DNA from: Sphingomonas sp. UNC305MFCol5.2
GTDB lineage: Bacteria > Pseudomonadota > Alphaproteobacteria > Sphingomonadales > Sphingomonadaceae
NCBI RefSeq assembly: GCF_000712135.1
Contig: NZ_JOOE01000001.1
Coordinates: 1,116,001 to 1,180,000 of the forward strand
Reading direction: 5' to 3'
Length of the DNA stretch: 64,000 bases
Part shown: positions 49,961 through 63,633 of the stretch, in pieces
How the letters are laid out: each line of letters starts with the position of its first letter
How positions within the stretch are numbered: position 1 is the stretch's first letter
The notes under the pieces: generated by a model
What the model saw: the letters and a program-made list of their open reading frames with translations, nothing else
What the model was told of the DNA's origin: nothing
The model's database searches: none
Made by a program: the position numbers and the translations under genes

Positions 49961-51121
49961 TCAAGCCGCCACGGCCTGACGCGGGAGGTAGCGGGTGGCG
50001 GCCAGTTCGCGCGCCTGCTGGTTGCGATCGAGCCAGATCAGCCCGACCTTGCCGCCCTGCCCCGCGGTGCCGACCATGAAGTCGACGCCGAAGCGGCGGA
50101 TGCTGATCCCGGCGCGCCATTTGAGCTCGATCATCACCATCGGCACGAACATCGGACGCCCTGCGACCTCGACGACGTGCACCAGCTCGCGCGGCAGCGC
50201 CAGCCGCACCGGCATCCGCCCGCCCGCGCCTGCGGCGAGATCGAACGGCGTCCCCGCCGGATCGACCATCGGATTGGCGTGGAAACCCGCTATGTTGCGG
50301 TCCTGATCGGGGCTGGCGGTCATCATCGCCAGGGTGACGCGGACATTCTCGGCCGCCGAGCCATGCGTGTTGCCGATCAGCAGCTCGCATTCGAGCATGA
50401 TGTCGCGCTCGGTCACTTCGATGCGCGCAGGGCGGAGGACAATCTCGAAGGGCTCGCCCGAGGGCGCGGCGGCAGGCGGCGACGCGGCCTTGGGCGCTAG
50501 TCCCGGGGGCGGCGCGACGGGTCGCGCTGGTGGAGGCGGGGGCGGAGGCGAAGCGGCCGGAGCTTCATGGGCTTCGACCTGCTCCACGCCGCGGCGGCGG
50601 CGCAACGCCCAGACGCCGCCGAACACCAACGCAGTCGCGCCCGCCCCGATCAGCATCCATAGCCAGCCGGGCGTTCCAGCCGGCTGCGCCGCCGGAACAG
50701 TCTGGGGCGCGGGCATCGGCGCGGCCGTGGCAAGCGGACTCGGGACCGGGGCCGGTGTCTCGACGGCCGTCGGACTGGCGGAGGGTGTCGGCTGGGCGAC
50801 AGGCGCCCGGGCGGCGCTCGGCCTCGACGCGGTGCGGGCCGGTGCACTTGCGCGCGGGGTATCCGTCGCGACAGGCGCCGGGGGCGGAACGATCGCCGGT
50901 GTCGGCGCGGGAGTCGGCGACGGCGTTCCCAAGGTGAAGCGCTCGGGCGTCACATTGGGCAAGTACATCAGGTTGGGCGGGCGGCTGGGCGCTGGCGTGG
51001 GCGTCGGAGCTGGCGTGGCGGTCTGCTGCGCATGCACGACGGGCGCGGCGATGCTCACAGCCAAAGCCGCCGCGGCGAGCCCGAACTGGCCGCCGATCCG
51101 ATACCTCCCGCGATTCACCAC
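49961..51121 (-). CDS. Pro/Ala-rich single-span membrane protein (paralogue of 57787-59100)
   Basis: A 386-residue protein: signal peptide (APVVHAQQ), a Pro/Ala/Thr-rich stretch of about 115 residues, a membrane segment (about 150-170, LWMLIGAGATALVFGGVWAL) followed by basic residues, another Pro-rich stretch, then a folded domain from about 225 (FEIVLRPARIEVTERDIMLECELLIGN...). That domain is also found in the protein at 57787-59100 (LRPVRAG...VDVELTVGN). Topology implies a cytoplasmic C-terminal domain. Function unknown. Confidence 0.75.
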   Translation of the reverse strand: MVNRGRYRIGGQFGLAAAALAVSIAAPVVHAQQTATPAPTPTPAPSRPPNLMYLPNVTPERFTLGTPSPTPAPTPAIVPPPAPVATDTPRASAPARTASRPSAARAPVAQPTPSASPTAVETPAPVPSPLATAAPMPAPQTVPAAQPAGTPGWLWMLIGAGATALVFGGVWALRRRRGVEQVEAHEAPAASPPPPPPPARPVAPPPGLAPKAASPPAAAPSGEPFEIVLRPARIEVTERDIMLECELLIGNTHGSAAENVRVTLAMMTASPDQDRNIAGFHANPMVDPAGTPFDLAAGAGGRMPVRLALPRELVHVVEVAGRPMFVPMVMIELKWRAGISIRRFGVDFMVGTAGQGGKVGLIWLDRNQQARELAATRYLPRQAVAA

Positions 51122-51187
51122 AGCGTCTCTAGCCGTTCCAACGTGAATTTCAGCTGCACGCGGCGCATTCGTGCACCGCTTCGCCGC

Positions 51188-52600
51188 TTATGGCACGGTT
51201 ACGCGCTGGAACGGAACATTGGCCAGCTCGGGCAGCGCTTTGAGCTGGGGCTCGACGGTCTTGAGATCGCCGACCACAACCAGAGTCATTTTCTCCAGCG
51301 GATAGCCCGCTTTGGCCGATGCCATCATCGCCGCGGGCTCGACCGCGAGCACCGATGGCACGTAGCGATCGGTCCAGTCGCCCGGCAGTCCGAGCATGTC
51401 GCGCGTCGCCAGCGTGTTGACCAAAGCGGACGAGGTCGAGTTCGAGATCGCGAACAGCCCCGCCATATAGGTGCGGATACCCTTCGATTCATCGATGGGC
51501 GCGGGTTCGGTCTGCATCCGCCGGATTTCCTTGAAAACCTCGGTCAGCGCCGCACCGGTGACGTTGGTGGTCACATCGGCGTCGAAGCTCCACAATGCGT
51601 CGCTGGGGCCGAACGCCACTCCCGAATTGGGCGAATAGGTATAGCCCTTGCTCTCGCGGATATTGGTCGTGATGCGCGAGCTGAACGCCCCGCCGAGCAG
51701 TTCGTTGGTCACGCGCTGCGGGATGTCCGCCTCGCTGCCCGCGAGCGAGGCATCGAAAGCAAGCCGGAGCGTGGTCTGCGGTGCATCGGGGCGGTCGATC
51801 AGGACCACGCGGGGACCCGGCTGGTGCGGCGCGGCCAGTTCGAGCGGCGCGGGGCCCGCGGCCCAGCCCCCGAACGTCTTCGTCACCGCCGCCTTGACCG
51901 CCGAAGCATCGAAGCGCCCGGCGATGTAGAGATGCGCGCGCTTCGCCCCGAACTGGCCGGCATGGAAGCGCTTCACATCGTCGATCGTATAAGCGGCGAG
52001 CTGCGTCTGGCTCGGAATGGTGCGGCCATAAGGATGGTTGGGGCCATAGATCGTCCGGGCGAGCGCGGCATCGGCGAGCGTGCCCGGCTGCGACAAGGCG
52101 ACCGAGAGCTGGCGGGCGAGGTTCGCCTTGATCCGGGCGAGCTCGCCGGGCGGCAAAGTCGGTCGGATCGCGACGTCGCCGATCAGCGCGATCGCTTCGG
52201 GCGCATGCTCGGACAGCACGTTGATCGCGATTTGCGTGGTCTGGGTGCCGGCGCCGACACCGAGCTCGCCGCCCATGCCCGCCGCGGCAGTGGCGAGATC
52301 GGCCGAGGAGCGGCCCCCCGCCCCTTCCTTGAGCATCTCGGCGGTGAGATCGGCGAGCCAGGTCTGCTCGCCCTCGACGGCGTTGCCCGCGCGGATGCGG
52401 AGCGACACCACTGCCTTGGGGGCGATGCCATAGGGCACCAAAGTCACCTGCATGCCGTTGGCGAGCGTGAAGGTCTCGGTCGCGGGCAGCTTGAACGGCT
52501 TGGGCTCGCCCACCGGCGGGGGCGGCGGGAAATCCTGCGCCAGCGCAGGAGCAGCGACGGTGAGCGCCAGCAGGCTCGCGAGCAGAACGCGCTTCATCAC
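51188..52600 (-). CDS. M16-family peptidase homologue, apparently non-catalytic subunit
   Basis: A 470-residue exported protein (signal ALTVAAPALAQ) of the M16 fold: TLANGMQVTLVPYGIAPKAVVSLRIRAG at the start, and a middle and C-terminal domain typical of the family. The region of the catalytic HxxEH reads WLADLTAEMLKEG, without the His and Glu residues, so this protein lacks the zinc site. It is the usual partner of an active M16 protein, and overlaps it by four bases (ATGA). Confidence 0.88.
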   Translation of the reverse strand: MMKRVLLASLLALTVAAPALAQDFPPPPPVGEPKPFKLPATETFTLANGMQVTLVPYGIAPKAVVSLRIRAGNAVEGEQTWLADLTAEMLKEGAGGRSSADLATAAAGMGGELGVGAGTQTTQIAINVLSEHAPEAIALIGDVAIRPTLPPGELARIKANLARQLSVALSQPGTLADAALARTIYGPNHPYGRTIPSQTQLAAYTIDDVKRFHAGQFGAKRAHLYIAGRFDASAVKAAVTKTFGGWAAGPAPLELAAPHQPGPRVVLIDRPDAPQTTLRLAFDASLAGSEADIPQRVTNELLGGAFSSRITTNIRESKGYTYSPNSGVAFGPSDALWSFDADVTTNVTGAALTEVFKEIRRMQTEPAPIDESKGIRTYMAGLFAISNSTSSALVNTLATRDMLGLPGDWTDRYVPSVLAVEPAAMMASAKAGYPLEKMTLVVVGDLKTVEPQLKALPELANVPFQRVTVP

Positions 52601-53985
52601 TTGCCTCCCTTGGCGGCAGCGGCGCCGGGTTCGATGACGTAGATCGAGCGATTGGTGCTGCGCAGATATTCCTGCGCGGTCTTCTGGATCAGCGCGGGCG
52701 TCACCTTGGCGAAGCCCTCCTCGATGCGGTTCACTGCCTGCGGATCATTGTCGAACAGGGCATAGACCGCGAGTAGGTTGATCAGGCCGATCCGCCCGCC
52801 GCTGTCGATCGTGCCATAGAGATCCGAGCGCATTTTCGTGCGCGCGCGCTCCAATTCGGCAGCAGTCACCGGCTTGGTGCGGATGCCTTCGATGACTTCG
52901 TCCACGGCCTTGGTGATCTGCGCGCGGCTGTGCGTCGGATCGTGCGTGAAGCTGAAGCTCCACAGCATCGGCCCGCGATAATCGAACATGTCGCCGAGAT
53001 CGGCATTGATCCCGCCGCCCACTTCGCCGGCGATCCCCTCTTCCTGCACCAGCTTGCGGTACAGCCGGCTGTCGTCGCCCTGAAGCAGGATCTGGTCGAT
53101 CAGCCCCATCGCATACCATTCGGGCGTCCCCCGATCGGGGACATGATAGCCGGCGGCATAGCCCGGCTTGGGCGCGAGCGCGTCGACCCGGCTCCTGAAC
53201 TTCTCCGCGGTCTGGCGCGGCTCGGAGATGTCGGGCTGGACCACCGCGGGCTTCTTGGCGATCGGGCCGAAATATTTCTCGATCATCGCGCGGGTGGCGG
53301 CATAGTCGATGTCCCCGGCGATCACGAGCACGGCGTTGCTGGGGCGATAGAATGCCTCGGAGAAGCTCTTGGCGTCGGGCACCGTCGCCGCTTCGATCTC
53401 CTTCAGATCGCCGTAGAAATTGTGGCTGTTATACCAGTTGGTGTTGGCCAGCATCGGCAGGTCGATCCACGGCCAGGTGCTGTAGGGCTGGTTGAGGACG
53501 TTGACCTTGACCTCGTTGCCCACCACGCCCTGCTGGTTGGCGAGTACGGTCTGGTCGATCGCCGGGTTCGCCATGCGATCGGCCTCGAGCCACAGCATCC
53601 GCTCGAGCGCGCTCGACGGCAGCACTTCATAGTAATTGGTGAAATCGAAGCGGGTCGAGCCGTTGTTGATCCCGCCCGAATTGGTGACGGTCTTGTCGAA
53701 CACGCCCTTGGGCGCGTGCTTCGATCCCTGGAACATCAGATGCTCGAACAGATGCGCGAAGCCGGTGCGGTCCTTGGGTTCGACGCGGAAGCCGATGCCG
53801 TAATAGACCGCGATCGTCACCGTCGGCGCGATCTGGTCCTTGGCCAGCACGACCTTGAGACCATTGGGCAGCGTGAAATACTGCATGTCGACATGCAGCT
53901 TCGCCGCCTGCCCCGCCGGCTGGGCGGAGGCCGCCGCCGGAACCACGGCAGCCGCCAGAGCCAGCGCGATGCGCCACTTCTTCAT
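52597..53985 (-). CDS. M16-family zinc metallopeptidase, catalytic subunit
   Basis: A 462-residue exported peptidase (signal AAASAQ). The inverted zinc-binding motif HLFEHLMFQGS (H78-x-x-E81-H82) is intact, with the downstream Glu in MLWLEADRM. It should pair with the M16 homologue at 51188-52600 to cleave peptides in the periplasm. The clam-shell fold motif SNAVLVIAGDIDYAATR follows. Confidence 0.93.
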   Translation of the reverse strand: MKKWRIALALAAAVVPAAASAQPAGQAAKLHVDMQYFTLPNGLKVVLAKDQIAPTVTIAVYYGIGFRVEPKDRTGFAHLFEHLMFQGSKHAPKGVFDKTVTNSGGINNGSTRFDFTNYYEVLPSSALERMLWLEADRMANPAIDQTVLANQQGVVGNEVKVNVLNQPYSTWPWIDLPMLANTNWYNSHNFYGDLKEIEAATVPDAKSFSEAFYRPSNAVLVIAGDIDYAATRAMIEKYFGPIAKKPAVVQPDISEPRQTAEKFRSRVDALAPKPGYAAGYHVPDRGTPEWYAMGLIDQILLQGDDSRLYRKLVQEEGIAGEVGGGINADLGDMFDYRGPMLWSFSFTHDPTHSRAQITKAVDEVIEGIRTKPVTAAELERARTKMRSDLYGTIDSGGRIGLINLLAVYALFDNDPQAVNRIEEGFAKVTPALIQKTAQEYLRSTNRSIYVIEPGAAAAKGGK

Positions 53986-54082
53986 TCGAATCTCCCCTCG
54001 GGTGAGTCGTACCGGTTTATCTCACCGCCACACCGCGTGGAAGCGGGTTGTCCGGCGGATGCCGGCTGGCATCGGGCAGAGA

Positions 54083-55660
54083 TCATTTGGCGGATTTAGC
54101 CTTTAGCGCTTCGAGACGAATCAGCATTTCGCGCGCGGTTTCTCCATCGGTCTCGCCGGCGATCCTGTACCGGACCTTTTCCTTGTCGCGCTTGCGCTTC
54201 TCGGACTCGCTCAGTCCCGACGGATCGACCGACAGGAAGGCGGCCGGGCGGATGGTGGCGATGGCCGCGTCGATCATTCCCCGCGCCTCGAAATCGGAAG
54301 CGACTTGCGCGCGCATATCGTCATATTGGGGCATCAGCTCAAAGGCACGGTAGAGCGCGTTCTGTGCCGCCTCGGGAGGCAGGCGGCCCGCCTTCACATA
54401 GCTCATGTAAAAGCCCCGGAGGATGCGGGGGTCGTCGGGCGTCTTCTTCGCGGCCTCGGCATATAGCTTCCGCGCCGCGGTCCAGCGCTCGGCATCCTTG
54501 TCCCCAGTGGCAGCGAGCCGATCGATCAGAAGGTCCGCCTTTGCCGCAATCGCGCGACCATCGTCGGGCGCGACCTCCAGCCAATGATCGACGAACTCGG
54601 CGGCGCGATCGTTACGGCCGGCCAATCGTTGCGCCTCGGCCGCGAGCCGCAACGCATAGGGATCCGCCATATGACTCCGCGCGGCGTCGGCGACCTTGTC
54701 GGCAAAGGTGCCCACATCGCGCGCCGGTACGCCCGCGTACATCCGCATGTCGTAGGAAAGCATCGCCTCTTCGGCCGGGCTCGCCTTGCGCGTGGCGATC
54801 GCACCGGACTCCAGCTTCTTGAACGGCAACGCCAGCGCCTTGAGTCGCGATTTCGATGCATAGCCCCGCAGCTCTCGATCGAGTTGATCCAGATCCCCGA
54901 ACGCCTCTCGCGCCGCCTGGTCGAAGGCGGTGCCCTTGTTCACCGCGTCCAGATATTTCCGCAACTGCCCCTGCCGCACCCCTGCATTGTTGAGATAATG
55001 AACGAGGAGCCAGCCCTCCGAATAGAGCAGGTAGACGTTCGTACTGACGTCGCGATAGCTTTTCGCGGTAAGCAATTGCCGGACGGAGAGCCATTCGTTG
55101 TTCTCGAACGCGGCATATCGGGAATCGAGGAGGTTTCCGACCACGACCGTGTCGTTCGACTCGATCTGGATCGATCCAAGATATTCGGCGAAGCCTTCTG
55201 AATACCAGACCGGGTACGCCGCTGGGAAATACTGGCGCATGAAATGATGGGTCAGTTCGTGGAAAAGGATCTGCTGTGCAGCCATGTCCGCCACATAGAA
55301 CTCGCCGCGCGAACCCTTGCTTCCCTGGATCTTCGTCCGCGACATGATCGTGTACGGCCCGCGGAGCGTCGCCGCGTAGAAGCCGGCCACGCCTCCGCCG
55401 CCGAACGGCATGGCCGCCTGCACCGCGTCGACGTCCGAAACCAGGAACACCGTCACTCTTATCGGGCTTGAGGGAGCGCCGGCTCCGGACAAGTAGCGCA
55501 ATGCGACATGGAATTTCTCGAGCTGGGCCGCAGCCTCGCGCACCGAAGCGTCGCTGCCCGCCGAATAGACAGTGAAATGCTCGGACGTCGCCACGTTCCA
55601 TGCGGCGACCGCCGAGGACGGTGCAATCGTCAGCGCCAGCGCCAGCAAAAATTTGAACAT
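54083..55660 (-). CDS. Secreted MA-type metallopeptidase with TPR-like tail
   Basis: A 525-residue protein with a signal peptide (SSAVAAW), an MA-type peptidase domain with HELTHH (134-139, HExxH) and a downstream YSEGFAEYLG supplying the third ligand, and a TPR-like C-terminal half (LYAEAAKKTPDDPRILRGFY). ATG 55660 is chosen, with GGGGGAG upstream. Its paralogue at 42470-44206 lacks the zinc motif. Confidence 0.85.
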   Translation of the reverse strand: MFKFLLALALTIAPSSAVAAWNVATSEHFTVYSAGSDASVREAAAQLEKFHVALRYLSGAGAPSSPIRVTVFLVSDVDAVQAAMPFGGGGVAGFYAATLRGPYTIMSRTKIQGSKGSRGEFYVADMAAQQILFHELTHHFMRQYFPAAYPVWYSEGFAEYLGSIQIESNDTVVVGNLLDSRYAAFENNEWLSVRQLLTAKSYRDVSTNVYLLYSEGWLLVHYLNNAGVRQGQLRKYLDAVNKGTAFDQAAREAFGDLDQLDRELRGYASKSRLKALALPFKKLESGAIATRKASPAEEAMLSYDMRMYAGVPARDVGTFADKVADAARSHMADPYALRLAAEAQRLAGRNDRAAEFVDHWLEVAPDDGRAIAAKADLLIDRLAATGDKDAERWTAARKLYAEAAKKTPDDPRILRGFYMSYVKAGRLPPEAAQNALYRAFELMPQYDDMRAQVASDFEARGMIDAAIATIRPAAFLSVDPSGLSESEKRKRDKEKVRYRIAGETDGETAREMLIRLEALKAKSAK

Positions 55661-55755
55661 GCCGCTGCTCCCCCTTGGGAAAAGCGTATCCGGCAAGGCG
55701 GTGCCGGGCAAGCCGGCGGTCCCGAGAGCCGGGACCGCCGGAACTCCAGACTGGG

Positions 55756-57678
55756 TTACTTCGCCTTCGCCGCCGACTGGTCGAGCGGCACCACCGGCAA
55801 CAGCACCGAACTCGACTGCGCGCCGCCGTACATCAGCGTCACGGTCGCCTTCTGGTAATCCTCCTTCTTCGCGAAGAAGATGTTGGGGACGTATTTCTGC
55901 GGGTTGCGGTCATAGACGGGGAACAGGCTCGACTGGACCTGGACCATGATCCGATGGCCGGGCAAGAAGACATGGTTCACCGTCGGCAGGCGGAATTTGT
56001 ATTCCTGCACCTTGTTCGCCGGGATCGGCTCGGGTTTCGCGAAGGAATTGCGGTAGCGGCCGCGGAAGATGTCCATCGCGATCGGCAGCTGGAAACCGCC
56101 CATTTCCTTCTTCGTGGCGTTCTCGTCCGGATAGACGTCGATCACCTTGACCACGAAATCGCCGTCGGTGCCCGTGGTCTTGGCGAAGAGGTCCGCCAGC
56201 GGCGCGCCCGAGACGCGGACGGGAGTGGTCAGCGGTTCGGTGACATAGGTCATCACGTCGGGCCGACCGTCGGCGAAGCGCTGGTCGGTGACGAGATAAG
56301 TCGACCAGCGACCGTCCTCGAAGTTGACCGGACGCGGCAGATGCGGAACCGGCTTGGCGGGATCCGAAACATAGCTGTCGGAGCCCTGCCCCGGTCTGTC
56401 GAAGCCCAGCCCCTCGGCCGGCTTCAAATAGATCGGGGTAAGCTTGGCGTCGCAGCCGGTCTCGCAGGCGAGCGGCCATTTGCTCAGATAATCCCAGCGG
56501 TTCTCGCCGGTATTGTAGAAGCTCGCCTTCGCCGGCGTGAACGCGGGCGCGCCGTCCTTCAGATAGGCATTGAAGAAAGGCAGCAGGATGTCGCGGCGCG
56601 CCTGGAGCGCAGTGTCGCCCTCGAAGTTGAGCACGCCCAGCGACGAGCCGTTATAATTGAACCCCGAATGGCGCCACGGCCCCATCAGCAGGAAGTTCTT
56701 GTCGGCCTGATTGGTCTTCTGGAGTTCCTCGAAGGCGTGGATCGCGCCATACATGTCCTCGTGATCCCAGATGCCCTGCTCCCAGAGCGTGGGCACGTTC
56801 GAGGGATTGGCGGCGAGCAGTTTGTCGAGCGCCTGGCCCTGCCAGAATTCGTCATAGGCGACATGGGTGGACATCTTGTTCCACGCCGGCAGCTGGTCGT
56901 AACCGAACTGCTTCGCCCAATCCCCCGCCGAGCCGACACGGCGGAAGGTGTCGTAATCATCCCAATCGGGGCGGTTGGGCGCCTTGCCGTCGCCCTTGTA
57001 GCCGGTCTGCGACCCGATCCAGCCGATATTGGCGAGCCGGAACGCTCCGTAATGGAACCAGTCGTCGCCCATCCAGCCGTCGATCATCGGGCTTTCGGGC
57101 GCAGTGACCTTGAGCGCGGGATGCGGATGGAGCAGCGCCATGACGACGGTGAAGCCCTCGTACGAGGAGCCGAGCATGCCGACCTTGCCGTTGCTCTCGG
57201 GGATGTTCTTGACCATCCAGTCGATCGAATCCCACGCGTCGGTGGTGTGATCGACCTTGGTGGGATTGAGCGGACCAACCGGCGGGCGGGTGATCACATA
57301 GTCGCCCTCGGAACGATATTTGCCGCGAATATCCTGGAAGACGCGGATATAGCCGTCGCGCACGAACACCTCGTCGCCCTGGGGCAACGCGTTGATCATC
57401 GTCGTGCTCGCGGTGCGCTTGACTCGATTGGCGGCGTCATAGGGGGTGCGGGTGAACAGGATCGGTGCGTTCTTCGCGCCTTTGGGGATGATGATGACGG
57501 TGTAGAGCTTCACGCCGTCGCGCATCGGGATCATCACTTCGCGCTTGATGAAGTCGCCGGGCTGCTCGGGCGGCTGGAACTTGGCGGGGATGTCGTTGAA
57601 GGGCTGGGCCTGCTGCGCCAGCGCCGGTGATGCGAGCACGGCGGTGCCGACGAGGAGTGCGACGAGCGACTTTTTCAT
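55756..57678 (-). CDS. CocE/NonD-family (alpha-amino-acid ester) hydrolase
   Basis: A 640-residue exported hydrolase (signal ASPALAQ). The alpha/beta-hydrolase domain has GSSYEGFTVV (nucleophile near S172) after FQDIRGKYRSEGDY, and the C-terminal jelly-roll part ends with LPGHRIMVQVQSSLFPVYDRNPQ. Members hydrolyse cocaine, alpha-amino acid esters or dipeptides (X-prolyl peptidase-like). The substrate is unknown. Placed with peptidase genes, peptide cleavage is plausible. Confidence 0.92.
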   Translation of the reverse strand: MKKSLVALLVGTAVLASPALAQQAQPFNDIPAKFQPPEQPGDFIKREVMIPMRDGVKLYTVIIIPKGAKNAPILFTRTPYDAANRVKRTASTTMINALPQGDEVFVRDGYIRVFQDIRGKYRSEGDYVITRPPVGPLNPTKVDHTTDAWDSIDWMVKNIPESNGKVGMLGSSYEGFTVVMALLHPHPALKVTAPESPMIDGWMGDDWFHYGAFRLANIGWIGSQTGYKGDGKAPNRPDWDDYDTFRRVGSAGDWAKQFGYDQLPAWNKMSTHVAYDEFWQGQALDKLLAANPSNVPTLWEQGIWDHEDMYGAIHAFEELQKTNQADKNFLLMGPWRHSGFNYNGSSLGVLNFEGDTALQARRDILLPFFNAYLKDGAPAFTPAKASFYNTGENRWDYLSKWPLACETGCDAKLTPIYLKPAEGLGFDRPGQGSDSYVSDPAKPVPHLPRPVNFEDGRWSTYLVTDQRFADGRPDVMTYVTEPLTTPVRVSGAPLADLFAKTTGTDGDFVVKVIDVYPDENATKKEMGGFQLPIAMDIFRGRYRNSFAKPEPIPANKVQEYKFRLPTVNHVFLPGHRIMVQVQSSLFPVYDRNPQKYVPNIFFAKKEDYQKATVTLMYGGAQSSSVLLPVVPLDQSAAKAK

Positions 57679-57786
57679 TTGGTCCGTATCTCCCTGGGAA
57701 GTCAGACCGATACGTCCAAAGCCGCATCGAAAGAAAGAGCCTGCCCCCGCGCGCAGCAAGGGCAGGCTCCTGTTTCCCCGGTTTTT

Positions 57787-59100
57787 CTAGGCGTGTTCGG
57801 GCGCGCCCAGCAGCTCGGCCTCGACATCGTCGACCATGTGCGGCCGGGTGGCGCCGATCGGGCCCACGCCTTCCGAAACCGGCGACGGACGGCCGATCTT
57901 GAACATGGCCGAGGTGCGGCCCTCGCTGCCGTCGGGGAGCGTGTACCGCGCCTCGGCGACTACGACCGGATTGAACACGCGCCCCATCTCTCCCTTGGGC
58001 ACGGCGAGGTGCGCGTCGATGCGCGTACCGTCACCCGGCGCGATCGTGACCGGCGGCACGGCGGTGTCGCCGCGATGTTCGGTCAGCAGGCTCTCCATCT
58101 CGCTCGATTCGGCATCGGCGAGCATGAAGGTCGAGCTGCGGACGTCGCGGGCGGGCACGTCGCCGGCATTGCCGACGGTCAACTCGACATCGACCAGAGC
58201 CTCTTCCTCGCTGGTGCCGGCGCGGACCGGGCGCAGCCCGAATTCGAGCCACGGGCGGTTCGAGACCGGCGCGGGGGCGTCGGTGACGCCGGCAAGGTCC
58301 TCGCGCTCGGGTTCGGCGAGTTCGGCCTCGGTGCGCGCCTCGACGATCTCGGTTTCCGGCTCGGCGGCGACCGCGGGCGCCGCGGCGGCGGCAGCGGTCG
58401 CGGCCATGAACGGACTCAGCTCGGGCTCGCGGCGCGGTGCGGTGATCGGAGCGGCGGCAACCGGCGCTTCGGTCTCATACACCGTCGTCTCCTCGACATA
58501 TTCCGGCTCCTCGCGGCGGCGGCGCATCAGCAGCAGAGCGGCGGCGCCAGCGAGGACGAGCAGCAAGCCGCCGAGCAGCCACGGCCAGGCGAGGCCCGGG
58601 CCGTTGCTGGTCTCAGTCTGCGTGGTTTCGACGACCGGCGGCGGCGCGGCGGCCTCGGGCGCCGGAGTCACCGCGGTCGGAGCGGCCGGCTCGGCGACGG
58701 GCGCTGGCGCAGGCGCCTGAGTGACGGGCGCCGCCGGCGCGGCAGCGGGCGCAGGTGCCGGAGCAGCCTGACGCGTGGTCGTGGTCCGCGTCGTCGTTCG
58801 TGTCGCCGTCGCCTGGCGCGCGGGCGCAGGCCGGGCGGCGGCGCGGGTCTCGGCGCGGGGCGCGACTTCGGTACCGGGGACCGGCCCGGGGGGCGGCGCG
58901 GGCTGGACGATCGGCGTCGACGGCGCCATCTCGACGCGCGGCGCCGTCGCGGGTGCCGGAGCGGGCGCCGGCGTCACCAGGATCGGCGGCGGCGTCACGG
59001 TCTGGGTCGCGGGCGTTTCCTGCGCGAAGGCCGGGGTTGCGAGAAGCGCGGCACCGATAAACAGCGCGGCGCGGGGGCTGAGGGATGGTTTCTTCATCAT
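57787..59100 (-). CDS. Pro/Ala-rich single-span membrane protein (paralogue of 49961-51121)
   Basis: A 437-residue protein: signal peptide (LLATPAFAQ), a Pro/Ala/Thr-rich stretch of about 150 residues, a membrane segment (about 180-200; AWPWLLGGLLLVLAGAAALLL) followed by MRRRR, an acidic linker, and a C-terminal domain from about 295 (LEFGLRPVRAGTSEEEALVDVELTVGN). It has the same layout as the protein at 49961-51121. Two adjacent ATG codons exist (59100, 59097). Function unknown. Confidence 0.75.
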   Translation of the reverse strand: MMKKPSLSPRAALFIGAALLATPAFAQETPATQTVTPPPILVTPAPAPAPATAPRVEMAPSTPIVQPAPPPGPVPGTEVAPRAETRAAARPAPARQATATRTTTRTTTTRQAAPAPAPAAAPAAPVTQAPAPAPVAEPAAPTAVTPAPEAAAPPPVVETTQTETSNGPGLAWPWLLGGLLLVLAGAAALLLMRRRREEPEYVEETTVYETEAPVAAAPITAPRREPELSPFMAATAAAAAAPAVAAEPETEIVEARTEAELAEPEREDLAGVTDAPAPVSNRPWLEFGLRPVRAGTSEEEALVDVELTVGNAGDVPARDVRSSTFMLADAESSEMESLLTEHRGDTAVPPVTIAPGDGTRIDAHLAVPKGEMGRVFNPVVVAEARYTLPDGSEGRTSAMFKIGRPSPVSEGVGPIGATRPHMVDDVEAELLGAPEHA

Positions 59101-59245
59101 AACGAAGGTTAAATGAATGGAACCCGGCCTCGGCACCGCGGCCTGCGCCGAAACGTGGCCGGCGAGCGGCGAATAACGACGTTAATTCAGCGTTCAGCCG
59201 CAAAATCGCCGCACTTTCCAAAGGCAAAAAGGTTCCGCTTCCGGT

Positions 59246-59274
59246 TTGACAGACGCGACCCCGTTCCCTATATC
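59246..59274 (+). promoter_or_regulatory. rpoBC promoter
   Basis: TTGACA (59246-59251), exactly 17 bases, TATATC (59269-59274): the best consensus-like promoter seen in the window. It lies about 195 bases before rpoB, so the leader is long. Nothing else was found in 59101-59467. Confidence 0.85.
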
Positions 59275-59467
59275 GCCTCCACACCACAGCACCGGGAAAT
59301 GATGCGCCGTCGCGCAGTGCATCGTGCGAATTGGAGTTGTGGGGTTCATAGGACGCTGAAAGCTGCCGAAACCCGGAAGGGAGTCGCGCGGCCTTTTCGC
59401 GTCTTTTCGCACGTCCCGGCCCCGGGAAGGGGCAGCGATTTTACGGCTGACGAGGCACAAAACACCC

Positions 59468-63622
<4,155 letters not shown>

Positions 63623-63633
63623 AGGGAATGCAG

